Shown here one piece after another: positions 26,695-35,284 of a stretch of 64,000 bases of DNA (within the stretch, counting starts at the first letter, position 1; the number at the start of each line of letters is the position of its first letter). The stretch is from Herbaspirillum sp. LeCh32-8. GTDB lineage: Bacteria; Pseudomonadota; Gammaproteobacteria; Burkholderiales; Burkholderiaceae_D. The notes beneath the pieces are model-generated. The model had not been told where the DNA came from, did not search any database, and worked only from the letters and a program-made list of their open reading frames with translations. The translations under genes were made by a program, and so were the position numbers. Location of the stretch: the NCBI RefSeq assembly GCF_017814915.1, contig NZ_JAGIPZ010000003.1, positions 1-64,000 of the forward strand, read 5' to 3'.

Positions 26695-26706
26695 ATAGGG
26701 TCCTAT
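26695..26706. promoter_or_regulatory. Candidate MocR operator
   Basis: ATAGG-GT-CCTAT is a palindrome in the 75-bp divergent region. A related GGACC occurs at 26663-26667 inside the start region of the MocR gene; paired GGTCC/GGACC-type boxes would fit MocR binding. Confidence 0.4.
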
Positions 26707-26756
26707 TCTAGCGCCACAATTCCGGTCATTCGTATTGCTTTCATGAGGAGACCAGG

Positions 26757-28448
26757 GTGCAGCAAGCTCACATCATCACATTGGGAAACAGCGGCAAGCG
26801 CTTCGAAGCCGGCGACGGCCTGCTGCTGGATGAGGCGCTGGCGCAAGGCGTCAACGTGCCCTTTTCCTGCCGCCGCGGCGAATGCGGCTGCTGCAAGGTG
26901 CGCGTGCTGGCCGGCGAGCACCGGGCCGATGATTACCAGGCGCTGGGCACGCCCTACCGGCTGCAGAGCGATGAACTGCTGCTGTGCCAGAGCCGCGCCT
27001 GCGGCGACATGCGCATCGACATTCCCGGCTGGTCCTTCGATGCGCCGGCCTTGCGCTTCGAAGCCCGGGTGGTGGATAAATCATCGCCGACCGACGACGT
27101 GACGCGCCTGGTGCTACAGCCGGAGAGCGCGCAGGCGCCCGAGATCCGCCCCGGGCAATACATGAAGTTCTACCTGGACGACGGCAGCAGCCGTTGCTTC
27201 TCGGTGGCCAACCTGCCCGCCGCCGATGACGGCCGGCTGGAATTCCACATCCGTCGCGTGGCCGGCGGACGCTTCTCGCAGACCATGCTGGACCAGCTGC
27301 AGCCCGGCCAGCGCCTGAGTCTGGAAGGCGGCTTCGGCGCCTGCACCTGGCAGCCGGGCGCGCATGAGGAACTGCTGCTGTTCGCCAGCGGCACCGGTTA
27401 TGCCGGCATCAAGCCCATCCTGCTGGCGGCGCTGGCGCAGGAGGATGCGCCGCCGAACCGCAAGGTGACGCTGTACTGGGGCGGCCGCCGGGACGAAGAT
27501 TGCTACGACCGCGCCTTCCTCGATGCGCTGGCTGCCGCACATCACCACTTCCGCTGGTTCGGCATTAACGCCGCCGACGGCCGCGTGCAAGATGCGGCCG
27601 CCGCGCGCGACCATGCCTGGTCATCTGCGCGCGTCTATGCCTGCGGCAACCCGGCCATGGTCGAGGCGGTGAAGGAGCGTTGCGCGCAGTGGGGCGTGGC
27701 CGCGCATGAGATGGTGGCCGAAGCTTTTGTGCCGTCCGGCGCCAGTGCGCCGCCGCTGGCCACAGGCAGCTTCGACCCGGTGCTAGAGCGGGTGGGCCCG
27801 CGCTATTCGCTGGACGGCATGCTGGCCGCGCGCGAACAGTCGATCCGCGCGGTGGCCCAGATCGCCGGCAAGCTGCGCATCGGCATGCGCACTTCAGAGG
27901 CGGTGGAAATGGCCGATCAGCACCTGCGTGACATGGGCGCTTCGCACACCTGGCATCCCACCTACATCCGCTTCGGCGACGACACCGTACGCACGCCGCG
28001 CCAGGGCGTGCAGCGCGAACGCGTCTTGCAGGAGAGCGACATCGTGGTGGTCGACATCGGCCCGGTGTGGGACGGCTATGAAGGCGACTTCGGCGACACC
28101 TTCGTGTTCGGCGACGAGCGCCTGCATCGCGCCTGCGCGCAAGCCGCGCGCGACGTATTCAGCGCCGCCAAGCAAGCGTGGAAGACCGGCCTCACCGGCC
28201 GCGCGCTGTATGACTTTGCCGAGGCCCAAGCGCTGCGCGGCGGCTGGATGCTGGAACGCAATCTCGCCGGCCATCGCGTCTCGGACTTCCCGCATGCGCT
28301 GTTCGGCCCGGCCAAGCTGGCCGAGATGGACATCGTCCCCAGCGAGGCGATCTGGGTGCTGGAAATCCAGCTGCGCCATCCCAGCTATGCGGTCGGCGCG
28401 TTCTATGAAGACATCCTGATCGGCTTGCCCGGCGAGGCTCTTGCTTAG
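26757..28448 (+). CDS. Fusion of 2Fe-2S ferredoxin, FAD/NAD(P) reductase and M24 metallopeptidase-like domain
   Basis: 563 residues from a GTG with GAGGAG six bases upstream. Residues 1-90 are a plant-type ferredoxin with cluster ligands Cys38, Cys43, Cys46 and Cys77. Residues 95-325 are a ferredoxin-NADP-reductase module: flavin motif RCFSVAN (146-152), nucleotide motif FASGTGYAGIKP (209-220), terminal ACGNPAMV and a closing EAFVPSG. After a short linker, residues 350-563 form a pita-bread M24 domain in which all five metal ligands can be placed (Asp433, Asp444, His506, Glu536, Glu551). The first two modules move electrons from NAD(P)H to an oxygenase or other acceptor; the third would be a peptidase or related hydrolase. 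The frame is continuous with no sign of assembly error. This combination is not one I know. The divergent MocR gene suggests an amine or amino-acid-related substrate. Confidence 0.88.
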   Translation: MQQAHIITLGNSGKRFEAGDGLLLDEALAQGVNVPFSCRRGECGCCKVRVLAGEHRADDYQALGTPYRLQSDELLLCQSRACGDMRIDIPGWSFDAPALRFEARVVDKSSPTDDVTRLVLQPESAQAPEIRPGQYMKFYLDDGSSRCFSVANLPAADDGRLEFHIRRVAGGRFSQTMLDQLQPGQRLSLEGGFGACTWQPGAHEELLLFASGTGYAGIKPILLAALAQEDAPPNRKVTLYWGGRRDEDCYDRAFLDALAAAHHHFRWFGINAADGRVQDAAAARDHAWSSARVYACGNPAMVEAVKERCAQWGVAAHEMVAEAFVPSGASAPPLATGSFDPVLERVGPRYSLDGMLAAREQSIRAVAQIAGKLRIGMRTSEAVEMADQHLRDMGASHTWHPTYIRFGDDTVRTPRQGVQRERVLQESDIVVVDIGPVWDGYEGDFGDTFVFGDERLHRACAQAARDVFSAAKQAWKTGLTGRALYDFAEAQALRGGWMLERNLAGHRVSDFPHALFGPAKLAEMDIVPSEAIWVLEIQLRHPSYAVGAFYEDILIGLPGEALA

Positions 28449-28532
28449 TGAATCAGCAACCGGGAACCGGCATTGCGCGAGCAAGCCCTCGTCGCCAATC
28501 CGGCCGCCCTGTCCGGTGCCAGCTGAGACGCC

Positions 28533-29138
28533 TCAGGAGCCCGGCTGCGCGATCCACTTGGTGACGGTGGGCGCGGTCCAGGATTCGATGGCGTCGAGCA
28601 GCGGCCCCGGCGTGTCGGCGGCGACGATCATGTCGCGGTGCTCCGGCTTCATGAAACCCTGCTCGGTGGCCAGCGCCAGCATGGCGCGCATGGGCTCGTA
28701 AAAGCCGCGCACGTTGAGCACGCCGCACGCCTTGCTGTGATCGCCCAGTTGCGTCAGCGTGGCGACTTCAAACAACTCCTCGAAAGTACCGAGGCCGCCG
28801 GGCAGCGCGATGAAGGCGTCCGCCAGTTCGGCCATGCGCGCCTTGCGCACACGCATGTCGGCCACGATCTCATGCGAGCTCAGGCCCGCGGCCAGGTGAC
28901 CGCGCTCATGCAGACGGCGGGTGATCACCCCGGTCACTTCCGCCCCGGCGGCCAGCGCCGCCTCTGCCGTCACGCCCATCAGGCCCTTGTTGGTGCCGCC
29001 GTAGACCAGCCGGATGCCGCGCCGTCCCAGCTCGGCGCCGAGCGCACGGGCGGCGTCGCCGTACTCGGGCGAGTTGCCGAAGTTGGAGCCGCAGAACACG
29101 GCGATGCTGCGAATGCGGGAAGATGGGGCGAGTATCAT
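28533..29138 (-). CDS. LOG family protein (cytokinin riboside phosphoribohydrolase type)
   Basis: 201 residues with the Rossmann-like lysine-decarboxylase-like/LOG fold: IAVFCGSNFGNSPEYGDAARALG at the start, YGGTNKGLMG, and the active motif ALPGGLGTFEELFE (PGGxGTxxE). LOG enzymes split nucleoside 5-prime monophosphates such as isopentenyladenosine-MP into free base and ribose phosphate. In bacteria they may serve nucleotide turnover or, in plant-associated strains, cytokinin release. The start at 29138 has GGAGA five bases upstream. It stands alone. Confidence 0.92.
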   Translation of the reverse strand: MILAPSSRIRSIAVFCGSNFGNSPEYGDAARALGAELGRRGIRLVYGGTNKGLMGVTAEAALAAGAEVTGVITRRLHERGHLAAGLSSHEIVADMRVRKARMAELADAFIALPGGLGTFEELFEVATLTQLGDHSKACGVLNVRGFYEPMRAMLALATEQGFMKPEHRDMIVAADTPGPLLDAIESWTAPTVTKWIAQPGS

Positions 29139-29230
29139 GATGTCTCCAGGGCGATAGGCGCGCTCTGCGGCGCTGGAACGCAGGCAAATCTGCTGACGCG
29201 ACTATAAAGAAAAAACCGCCGAAGACAAAA

Positions 29231-29256
29231 GGAAAAACGCCCGCAGTCGCGGGCGT
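29231..29256 (-). terminator. Rho-independent terminator of the transketolase/dehydrogenase operon
   Basis: ACGCCCGC (29237-29244), AGTC loop and GCGGGCGT (29249-29256). On the minus strand TTTTTCC follows. Confidence 0.85.
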
Positions 29257-29290
29257 CTTCTTTGGCGCGGCCATCCATGCGACGACAATG

Positions 29291-30256
29291 CTAGCCGACG
29301 AGATTGACCGGCTGGCCGGCGACATAGGCCTCGATGTTGTCCACCAGCTGATCGGCCAGACCCTGGGTGGCTTCGTCGCTGGCCCAGGCCACGTGCGGCG
29401 TGAGCAGGAAGTTGGGACGCTCCAGCAGCGCCATGAACGGATGGTCCGGCGGCGGCGGCTCCACGCTGACCACGTCGAAGCCGGCGCCGCTGATATGGCC
29501 GGCCTCCAGCGCCGGCCCCAGCGCCGCCTCGTCGACCAGGCCGCCGCGGGCGGTGTTGATCAGCAGCGGCTTGCGCGCCATCTTCGCGAACTCGGCAGCG
29601 CCGATCATGCCCCTGGTGTCAGGCGTCAGCGGGCAATGCAGGCTGATGATGTCGGCGCGCGCCAGCACCTCGTCGAAGGCGGTATAAAGCGGCCCCATGT
29701 CGCTGCGCCCCTTGTGCGCGGCGAACAGCACCTGCATCCCCAGCGCGCGGCCCATGGCGGCGGTAGCCTGGCCCAGCACGCCGTCGCCGATCACCCCCAG
29801 CGTCGCGCCGGCCAGATCCTTGATCGGGTAATCGAAGAAGCAGAACTGCCCGGACGCCTGCCAGCGGCCGCGGCGCACCGCGTCCTGGTAGGCGGCGATG
29901 CTGCGACGCAGGGCGAAGATGAGCGCGAAGGTGTGTTCCGGCACGGTGTGGATGGCGTAGTTGCGGATGTTGCTGACCACGATGCCGCGTGCGCGACAGG
30001 CTGCGATGTCGACGTTGTCGGTGCCGGTGGCGGCAACCGCCACCATCTTCAGGCGCGGGGCGTCGGCAATCGCTTCAGCGCTCAGTTTGGACTTGTTCAG
30101 CACGACGATGTCGGCGTCGGCGATGCGTGCAGCCACCTCCCCGGGCGCGGTGTAGTCGAACACCTGCAGGCGATGTGCAAAGCAGGGTTGGCGCAGCGTG
30201 GTCTGCGGCGGCAAGGTGGCGCGGTCGAGGAAGACGATGTTCATTGCGTTGCTCAT
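29291..30256 (-). CDS. D-2-hydroxyacid dehydrogenase (glycerate/hydroxypyruvate reductase type)
   Basis: 321 residues from the ATG at 30256 (GGAG about 10 bases upstream); an ATG at 30244 is the alternative. It has the D-isomer 2-hydroxyacid dehydrogenase pattern: NAD motif GVIGDGVLGQA, HCPLTPDTRGMIG, catalytic Arg in LINTARGGLVDE, Glu in VSVEPPPPDHP and His in LLTPHVAWAS. Length and motifs fit hydroxypyruvate/glyoxylate reductases. The start is 6 bp after the transketolase stop, so the two are co-transcribed. With the MOFRL glycerate kinase on the opposite side this suggests flow hydroxypyruvate to glycerate to phosphoglycerate. Confidence 0.9.
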   Translation of the reverse strand: MSNAMNIVFLDRATLPPQTTLRQPCFAHRLQVFDYTAPGEVAARIADADIVVLNKSKLSAEAIADAPRLKMVAVAATGTDNVDIAACRARGIVVSNIRNYAIHTVPEHTFALIFALRRSIAAYQDAVRRGRWQASGQFCFFDYPIKDLAGATLGVIGDGVLGQATAAMGRALGMQVLFAAHKGRSDMGPLYTAFDEVLARADIISLHCPLTPDTRGMIGAAEFAKMARKPLLINTARGGLVDEAALGPALEAGHISGAGFDVVSVEPPPPDHPFMALLERPNFLLTPHVAWASDEATQGLADQLVDNIEAYVAGQPVNLVG

Positions 30257-30261
30257 GGCAT

Positions 30262-32268
30262 TCAGGCTCCGGTAGCGCCAAGCAGGCGCGTGGCTTCGAG
30301 GACGACGGCCTCGGCGGTGATGTTGAAGTGGCGATACAGCACGTCGGCCGGGCCGGGCGCGCCGAAGCCCTTCATGCCGACGAAGCCGCCGCGGCTGCCC
30401 AGGTATTGGTCCCAGCCGAAGCGCACGGCCGCCTCCACACCCACGCGCACGGCGCCGGCGCCGAGCACGCCGGCCCGGTAGGTCGCGTCCTGCTGGTCGA
30501 ACAACTCCCAGCACGGCAGCGAGACCACGGCGGTGGCGATACCCTGCGCTTCGAGCTGCGCGCGGGCCTCGACGGCGATGGCCACCTCCGAGCCGGTGGC
30601 CAGCAGCGTCACCTGGCGCACGCCGCCGTTGGTGTCGGCCCCGGCCTCAGCCAATACGTAGCCGCCGCGCGCGCTCAGGTTGTCGGCGCTGAATGTCTTG
30701 CGCACCGGCGCCAGCGTCTGGCGCGCAAACACCATGCTGACCGGACCGGTCTTGCGCTGCATCGCGGCTTCCCAGCACTCCACCGCCTCGGTGGCGTCGG
30801 CCGGGCGCATCACCCACATGTTGGGCATGGCGCGCAGCGAAGCCAGGATCTCCACCGGCTGGTGGGTCGGGCCGTTCTTGCCGATGCCGATCGAGTCATG
30901 GCTGAACACGTACTTCACCGGCAGCCCCATCAACGCCGCCATGCGCATGGCCGGGCGCTCGTAGTCGGAGAAGGCGAGATAGGTCACCGAGTACGGGATG
31001 ATGCCGCCGTGCGCGGCCATGCCGTTGGCCATCGCGCCCATCAGGTGCTCGCGCACGCCGCAGTGCACGTAGGCGCCGCCGCGGTTGTCGGCGGTGAAGG
31101 CCTCCAGCGGGCCCTTGTGTGCGGTCGGCGCTTCGAGATCGGCGCAGCCGACCATGCGCTCGGGGATCACCTCCGAAAGCAGCTTGTTGATCGCGGCCGA
31201 GATCAGGATGCCGCCCTGCGCGTTCTCGGGCTTGATCGCATCCTTCTTGAAGGTCTGCAGCGCGTCCTGCCAGTTGGCCGGCAGGTCGCCGCGCATGATG
31301 CGTTCCAGTTCGGCGCGATCGGCCGACGGCAGGGCCGCGACCCGCGCCTGCCACTCCTGATATTGCGCATCGCTGCGACGGCCGAAGGCGCGCCATTGCG
31401 ACAACACCTCCGACGGCACCTCGAACTGGCCGTGCGGCCACTTCAGCAGCTCGCGCGCGGCCTTTGCATCGTCGTCATAGAGGCGCGCGCTGTGGCCGCC
31501 GCGCTGGCCCTGCACGCGCGGAATGCCGCGGCCGATCACGGTGCGGCAAGCGATCATCGAAGGCCGGTCGACACTGCGCACCGCATCCAGCGCGCGCGAT
31601 ACCGCATCGATATCGTGGCCATCGACCTCGACCACGTTCCAGCCCGCCACGCGGAAGCGCTCGGCGACGTCTTCGCTGATCGAGAGCTCGGTCTTGCCGT
31701 CATCGGTGATCTGATTGTCGTCCCACAGCAGGGTCAGCTTGGACAGGCGCAGGTGGCCCGCCAGCGAGATCATCTCCTGGCCGATGCCTTCCTGCAGGCA
31801 ACCGTCGCCGACGAAGGCGTAGGTGCGGTGGTTGACGATGCCGTCGCCGAAGCGCGCGTTCAGGTAGGCCTCCGCCACCGCCATGCCGAAGGCGTTGGCG
31901 ATGCCCTGGCCGAGCGGGCCGGTGGTGACTTCAATGCCCAGTCTGGGATCGTATTCCGGATGACCGGCGCAGTGCGAGCCGAACTCGCGGAAGCTTTTGA
32001 TCTGGTCCAGCGAGATGTGCTCGTAACCGGTCAGGTAGAGCAGCGAATACAGCAGCATCGAGCCGTGCCCGTTGGAGAGCACCACGCGGTCGCGATCCCA
32101 CCAGGTCGGCTGCGCGGGGTTGAATCTGAGGTGCTTGGCGTAAAGCGCGGTGGCGATCTCGGCCATGCCCAGGGGCACGCCCTGGTGACCTTCGGTCGCG
32201 CGCACGATGGCGTCGATCGAGAGGAAGCGGATGGCGTGCGCCAGCGGCTGCAGTGTGTGTTCGCTCAT
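30262..32268 (-). CDS. tkt: Transketolase, full length
   Basis: 668 residues from the ATG at 32268 (a GTG 21 bases upstream is also in frame). All three domains are present. The thiamine-diphosphate part reads VLSNGHGSMLLYSLLYLTGY, GPLGQGIANAFGMAVAE and VGDGCLQEGIGQEMISLAGHLRL. The pyrimidine-binding part reads HCGVREHLMGAMANGMAAHG and TYLAFSDYERPAMRMAALM. The transketolase C-terminal domain has LLATGSEVAIAVEA. The enzyme moves two-carbon ketol units between sugar phosphates, and many can use hydroxypyruvate as donor. The gene lies between a LysR gene and a 2-hydroxyacid dehydrogenase, so it is probably an inducible paralogue rather than the Calvin/pentose-phosphate housekeeping copy. A second, split transketolase is encoded 7 kb away. 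Confidence 0.95.
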   Translation of the reverse strand: MSEHTLQPLAHAIRFLSIDAIVRATEGHQGVPLGMAEIATALYAKHLRFNPAQPTWWDRDRVVLSNGHGSMLLYSLLYLTGYEHISLDQIKSFREFGSHCAGHPEYDPRLGIEVTTGPLGQGIANAFGMAVAEAYLNARFGDGIVNHRTYAFVGDGCLQEGIGQEMISLAGHLRLSKLTLLWDDNQITDDGKTELSISEDVAERFRVAGWNVVEVDGHDIDAVSRALDAVRSVDRPSMIACRTVIGRGIPRVQGQRGGHSARLYDDDAKAARELLKWPHGQFEVPSEVLSQWRAFGRRSDAQYQEWQARVAALPSADRAELERIMRGDLPANWQDALQTFKKDAIKPENAQGGILISAAINKLLSEVIPERMVGCADLEAPTAHKGPLEAFTADNRGGAYVHCGVREHLMGAMANGMAAHGGIIPYSVTYLAFSDYERPAMRMAALMGLPVKYVFSHDSIGIGKNGPTHQPVEILASLRAMPNMWVMRPADATEAVECWEAAMQRKTGPVSMVFARQTLAPVRKTFSADNLSARGGYVLAEAGADTNGGVRQVTLLATGSEVAIAVEARAQLEAQGIATAVVSLPCWELFDQQDATYRAGVLGAGAVRVGVEAAVRFGWDQYLGSRGGFVGMKGFGAPGPADVLYRHFNITAEAVVLEATRLLGATGA

Positions 32269-32374
32269 GGCAATGACGCGGCCGGGCACAACGCCCCGGA
32301 CGCTTGTCTCCGTTTTTTATAAAAGGGACTTCATTGTTTTCGACGGCCTGCTGCGCAGGCAAGCGATGAAAATT

Positions 32375-32394
32375 CAGGGATGTCTGAATCCCTG
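32375..32394 (-). promoter_or_regulatory. Inverted repeat upstream of transketolase
   Basis: CAGGGAT (32375-32381) and ATCCCTG (32388-32394) flank GTCTGA in the 149-bp gap between the LysR gene and tkt. It may be a LysR operator for tkt or a processing hairpin after the LysR gene. Confidence 0.4.
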
Positions 32395-32417
32395 TCATCT
32401 GCCCCGTTGCAGGGCCG

Positions 32418-33311
32418 CTAGCGCGTCGTCTGGCTGGCCTGGGCGGCTTCGTCCCGCAGCCACTGGAGGAAGCTGATGACTTCCGGACGCGACTTGTTGC
32501 GCGCCGGACATACCGCGAAGTGTTGCGTCAGGTCCAGCACCAGCCCGGTGCGAAACACCGGCTGCAGGCGGCCGCTTTGCAAATGCTCGGCGGCGAAGGC
32601 GTCGCTCTCGAACACCACGCCCAGGCCCTGCACGGCGGCCTCGATGCTCATCATGGCGCGGTCGAAACGCAGCGCGATGCGCTCCGGACGCAACTCCGGC
32701 GCGTACTTGGCGAACCACTCCGGCCACTGCAGCAGGCTGCCGCGCGACTGGATCAGCGGCGACTGCACCAGGTCGGCCGGCCCTTCGATGCGGTGCAGGG
32801 CGAGAAAGTCGGGACTGGCCATGGGGATGATGCGTTCGGCCAGCACCGGCTCGATTTCCAGGTCCGGCCAGGCCGGCACGCCGCAGCGGATGTCGAGGTC
32901 GACCTGGCCGATCTCGAAATCGGAAAAGTCGGGCGAGGCCGACAAACCCAACGAGATATCCGGATGCAGCTTGGCGAAGCGGCCGATGCGCGGCATCAGC
33001 CACAGGCTGGCGAAACTGGGGCTGGAGTGAATGTGCAGCGAGTTCTCGACGCCGTGGCGCAGGTCGTCGGTGGCGGCGTTGATCGCGCCCAGCGCGCCGG
33101 CCACGCGCTTGAGATAGGACTGGCCGGCGGGCGTCAGTTCAACCCCCTTGGTGGAGCGCTCGAACAGGCGCAGGCCGAGCAGTTTTTCCAGTCGCGCGAC
33201 CTGGTGGCTGATGGCCGAAGGCGTGAGGTGCAGCTCGGCTGCGGCGAGGTTGAAACTCTTTCTGCGCGCGATCGCTTCAAAAGCCATCAGGGAGGTCAGC
33301 GGAGGAATCAT
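32418..33311 (-). CDS. LysR-family regulator, GcvA-like
   Basis: 297 residues. Winged helix PPLTSLMAFEAIARRKSFNLAAAELHLTPSAISHQVARLEKLLGLRLFERSTKGVELT is the GcvA-type start. The effector domain contains SSPSFASLWLMPRIGRFAKLHPDI and VDLDIRCGVPAWPDL, typical of that group. It lies upstream of and in the same direction as tkt and divergent from the glycerate kinase gene, so it is the likely regulator of both arms of the module. Confidence 0.92.
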   Translation of the reverse strand: MIPPLTSLMAFEAIARRKSFNLAAAELHLTPSAISHQVARLEKLLGLRLFERSTKGVELTPAGQSYLKRVAGALGAINAATDDLRHGVENSLHIHSSPSFASLWLMPRIGRFAKLHPDISLGLSASPDFSDFEIGQVDLDIRCGVPAWPDLEIEPVLAERIIPMASPDFLALHRIEGPADLVQSPLIQSRGSLLQWPEWFAKYAPELRPERIALRFDRAMMSIEAAVQGLGVVFESDAFAAEHLQSGRLQPVFRTGLVLDLTQHFAVCPARNKSRPEVISFLQWLRDEAAQASQTTR

Positions 33312-33523
33312 GGCGTTCGAAGCTCGTCTCTTTCTGGTGTCTTTTTTGATGTCTTCGCCGATTTCTGATGCGGCGCAACATGCACAGGTTCGAAGTATTC
33401 CTGAGATTTTATCGTTTGCCCCCTCATTTGCAACAGCAGCAAAATCAAGTCTCCGATAGATGATGGGCGGCGTGTTGCCGCAGCTTCACCACTCCATTCC
33501 ACACGACACTGCAGACGATAAAC

Positions 33524-34822
33524 ATGGACGATCCGAAAGCCTTCCTGAAGATGTTGTTCGACAGCGCGGTCAGCTACGCCCAGCCGGCCGACGTGCTGTC
33601 CGGATTCATGCCCCGACCACCCAAGGGCCGCACCATCGTGGTCGGCGCCGGCAAGGCCAGCGGCGCGATGGCGCATGCCTTCGACGCGCTGTGGCCTGCC
33701 GACGCCCCGCTGGAAGGTCTGGTGGTGACGCGTTACGGCCATACGCCGCCGCTTGCCGCCGACGCCCGCCGCCGCATCGCCGTGGTGGAAGCCGCGCACC
33801 CGGTGCCTGACGACGCCGGGCTCGATGCCGCGCAGCGCATGCTGGCGCTGGTGCAGGGGCTGGGCGCGGACGACCTGGTGATCTGCCTGATCTCCGGCGG
33901 CGGCTCGGCCTTGCTGACGCTGCCGGCCGACGGCATGAGCTTTGTCCAGAAGCAGCACGTGAACCAACAGCTGCTGGACTGCGGCGCAGGCATCGTCGAG
34001 ATGAATTGCGTGCGCAAGCACCTCTCGCGCATCAAGGGTGGACGCCTCGCGCTGGCGTGCGCGCCGGCGCCGCTGATCACGCTGGCCATCAGCGACGTGC
34101 CGGGCGACGACATCTCGGTCATCGCCAGCGGCCCCACCGTGCCCGACGACACCACCTGCGCCGATGCGCTGGCCGTGATCCGGCGCTACGGCATCGAGGT
34201 GCCTTCTTCTATCGTGGCGGCGCTGGAAGCCGGCGCGCTGGAGACACCCAAGTCCGGCGATCCGTGCTTTCGCGCCAATGAGGTGCACCTGATCGCCACG
34301 CCGCAGCGCTCGCTGGAAGCGGCCGCGGCGGCCGCGCGCGCGGCCGGGATCGAGGCGCATATCCTGTCCGACGAAATCGAGGGCGAGTCGCGCGAGATCG
34401 GCAAGATGCACGCAGCGCTGGCGCGCTACATCGCGCGCGACGGCACGCCGCTGAACCGGCCTTGCGTGCTGCTGTCGGGCGGCGAGACCACGGTGACCAT
34501 CCGCCCGCGCGCGCCGGACGCGCCCAAGGGCAAGGGCGGACGCGCCGGCGAATTCTGCCTGGGCCTGGCCGAGGCCTTGCAGGGCTATCCGGATATCTGG
34601 GCGCTGGCGGCCGACACCGACGGCATCGACGGCGTGGAAGACAACGCCGGCGCCTTCGTCACGCCCGACACCGTGGCGCGCGCCGCGGCGGCCGGACTGA
34701 AGCTGTCCGAGCATGCCGCTCGCAATGACTCCCACCGCTATTTCCAGGCGCTGGACGATCTGTTCGTGACCGGGCCGACGCATACCAACGTCAACGATTT
34801 CCGCGCGATCCTGATCCTGTAA
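33524..34822 (+). CDS. Glycerate 2-kinase (MOFRL family)
   Basis: 432 residues. The N-terminal DUF4147-type domain shows IVVGAGKASGAMAHAF, DLVICLISGGGSALLTLPADG, NCVRKHLSRIKGGRLA and ISDVPGDDISVIASGPTVPD. The C-terminal MOFRL domain shows LSGGETTVTI, GKGGRAGEFCLGLAEAL and AADTDGIDGVEDNAGAF. These proteins phosphorylate D-glycerate to 2-phosphoglycerate with ATP; old annotations call them TtuD hydroxypyruvate reductase. Together with the neighbouring 2-hydroxyacid dehydrogenase it would channel hydroxypyruvate or glycerate into lower glycolysis. The gene is divergent from the LysR gene. Confidence 0.94.
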   Translation: MDDPKAFLKMLFDSAVSYAQPADVLSGFMPRPPKGRTIVVGAGKASGAMAHAFDALWPADAPLEGLVVTRYGHTPPLAADARRRIAVVEAAHPVPDDAGLDAAQRMLALVQGLGADDLVICLISGGGSALLTLPADGMSFVQKQHVNQQLLDCGAGIVEMNCVRKHLSRIKGGRLALACAPAPLITLAISDVPGDDISVIASGPTVPDDTTCADALAVIRRYGIEVPSSIVAALEAGALETPKSGDPCFRANEVHLIATPQRSLEAAAAAARAAGIEAHILSDEIEGESREIGKMHAALARYIARDGTPLNRPCVLLSGGETTVTIRPRAPDAPKGKGGRAGEFCLGLAEALQGYPDIWALAADTDGIDGVEDNAGAFVTPDTVARAAAAGLKLSEHAARNDSHRYFQALDDLFVTGPTHTNVNDFRAILIL

Positions 34823-34862
34823 CGCGGCATTTTTCGCGCCTGGCGCGGCCTGCATGAAGAGA

Positions 34863-34896
34863 TGATGGTTCATCACTTCTCCATGACAAACCATCA
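34863..34896 (+). promoter_or_regulatory. Inverted repeat after the glycerate kinase gene
   Basis: TGATGGTT (34863-34870) and AACCATCA (34889-34896) are perfect arms 18 nt apart, with a nested TGATG/CATCA hairpin (34863-34875). It may be a weak terminator or an operator of the following operon; no T-run is seen. Confidence 0.35.
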
Positions 34897-34941
34897 CTTG
34901 TCGCAGGATCGGGAAAGGTTGAACATCGGTGCCAGAACAAC

Positions 34942-35127
34942 AGGGCCTGTTCACATTAGATCTGCGAGTGCGAGTGGCCAGCAAGCGTTGCCTGCCTAGG
35001 CGCAGCGACGCGGCGTAGTGGTGCTACGGCAAGGAGCTGTAACAACGGCAGGCGACGCTTGCTGGCCGCTCCCGGAGGGTTGCCCCCAGGAGCAACGCAT
35101 CTCGCAGATCTAATGTGAACAGGCCCT
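34942..35127. repeat. 186-bp inverted-repeat element (MITE-like)
   Basis: The outer arms 34942-34968 and 35101-35127 are perfect 27-bp reverse complements (outermost AGGGCCTGTTCACATTAGAT). Inner arms 34976-34996 and 35047-35067 match 20 of 21 positions. An apical hairpin CGTAG/CTACG lies at 35014-35028. The RNA or single strand could fold into one long stem. There is no open reading frame of note, no transposase and no obvious target-site duplication. It lies in the non-coding gap between glycerate kinase and the SDR/TRAP operon. Confidence 0.85.
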
Positions 35128-35284
35128 ACGGAGACACAGGCGAGCGGCCGCAAGAGCTGCATGCCAGGTTGTAATGAAACGCTGCACAAGGAAGTTGCCG
35201 TCACTGCACGCACCGCAGCCAACGACCGCCCGCATTGTCTCCAGTGTTCCCTACTAGAACGCCCACTTACTGGAGATATATTTC

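Noticed and set aside
29989-32322. 777-codon plus-strand frame opposite transketolase
   Set aside because: Shadow frame of a gene with clear transketolase motifs; no ribosome site.
34942-35127. Insertion sequence
   Set aside because: No transposase frame and no target-site duplication visible; better described as a non-coding inverted-repeat element.
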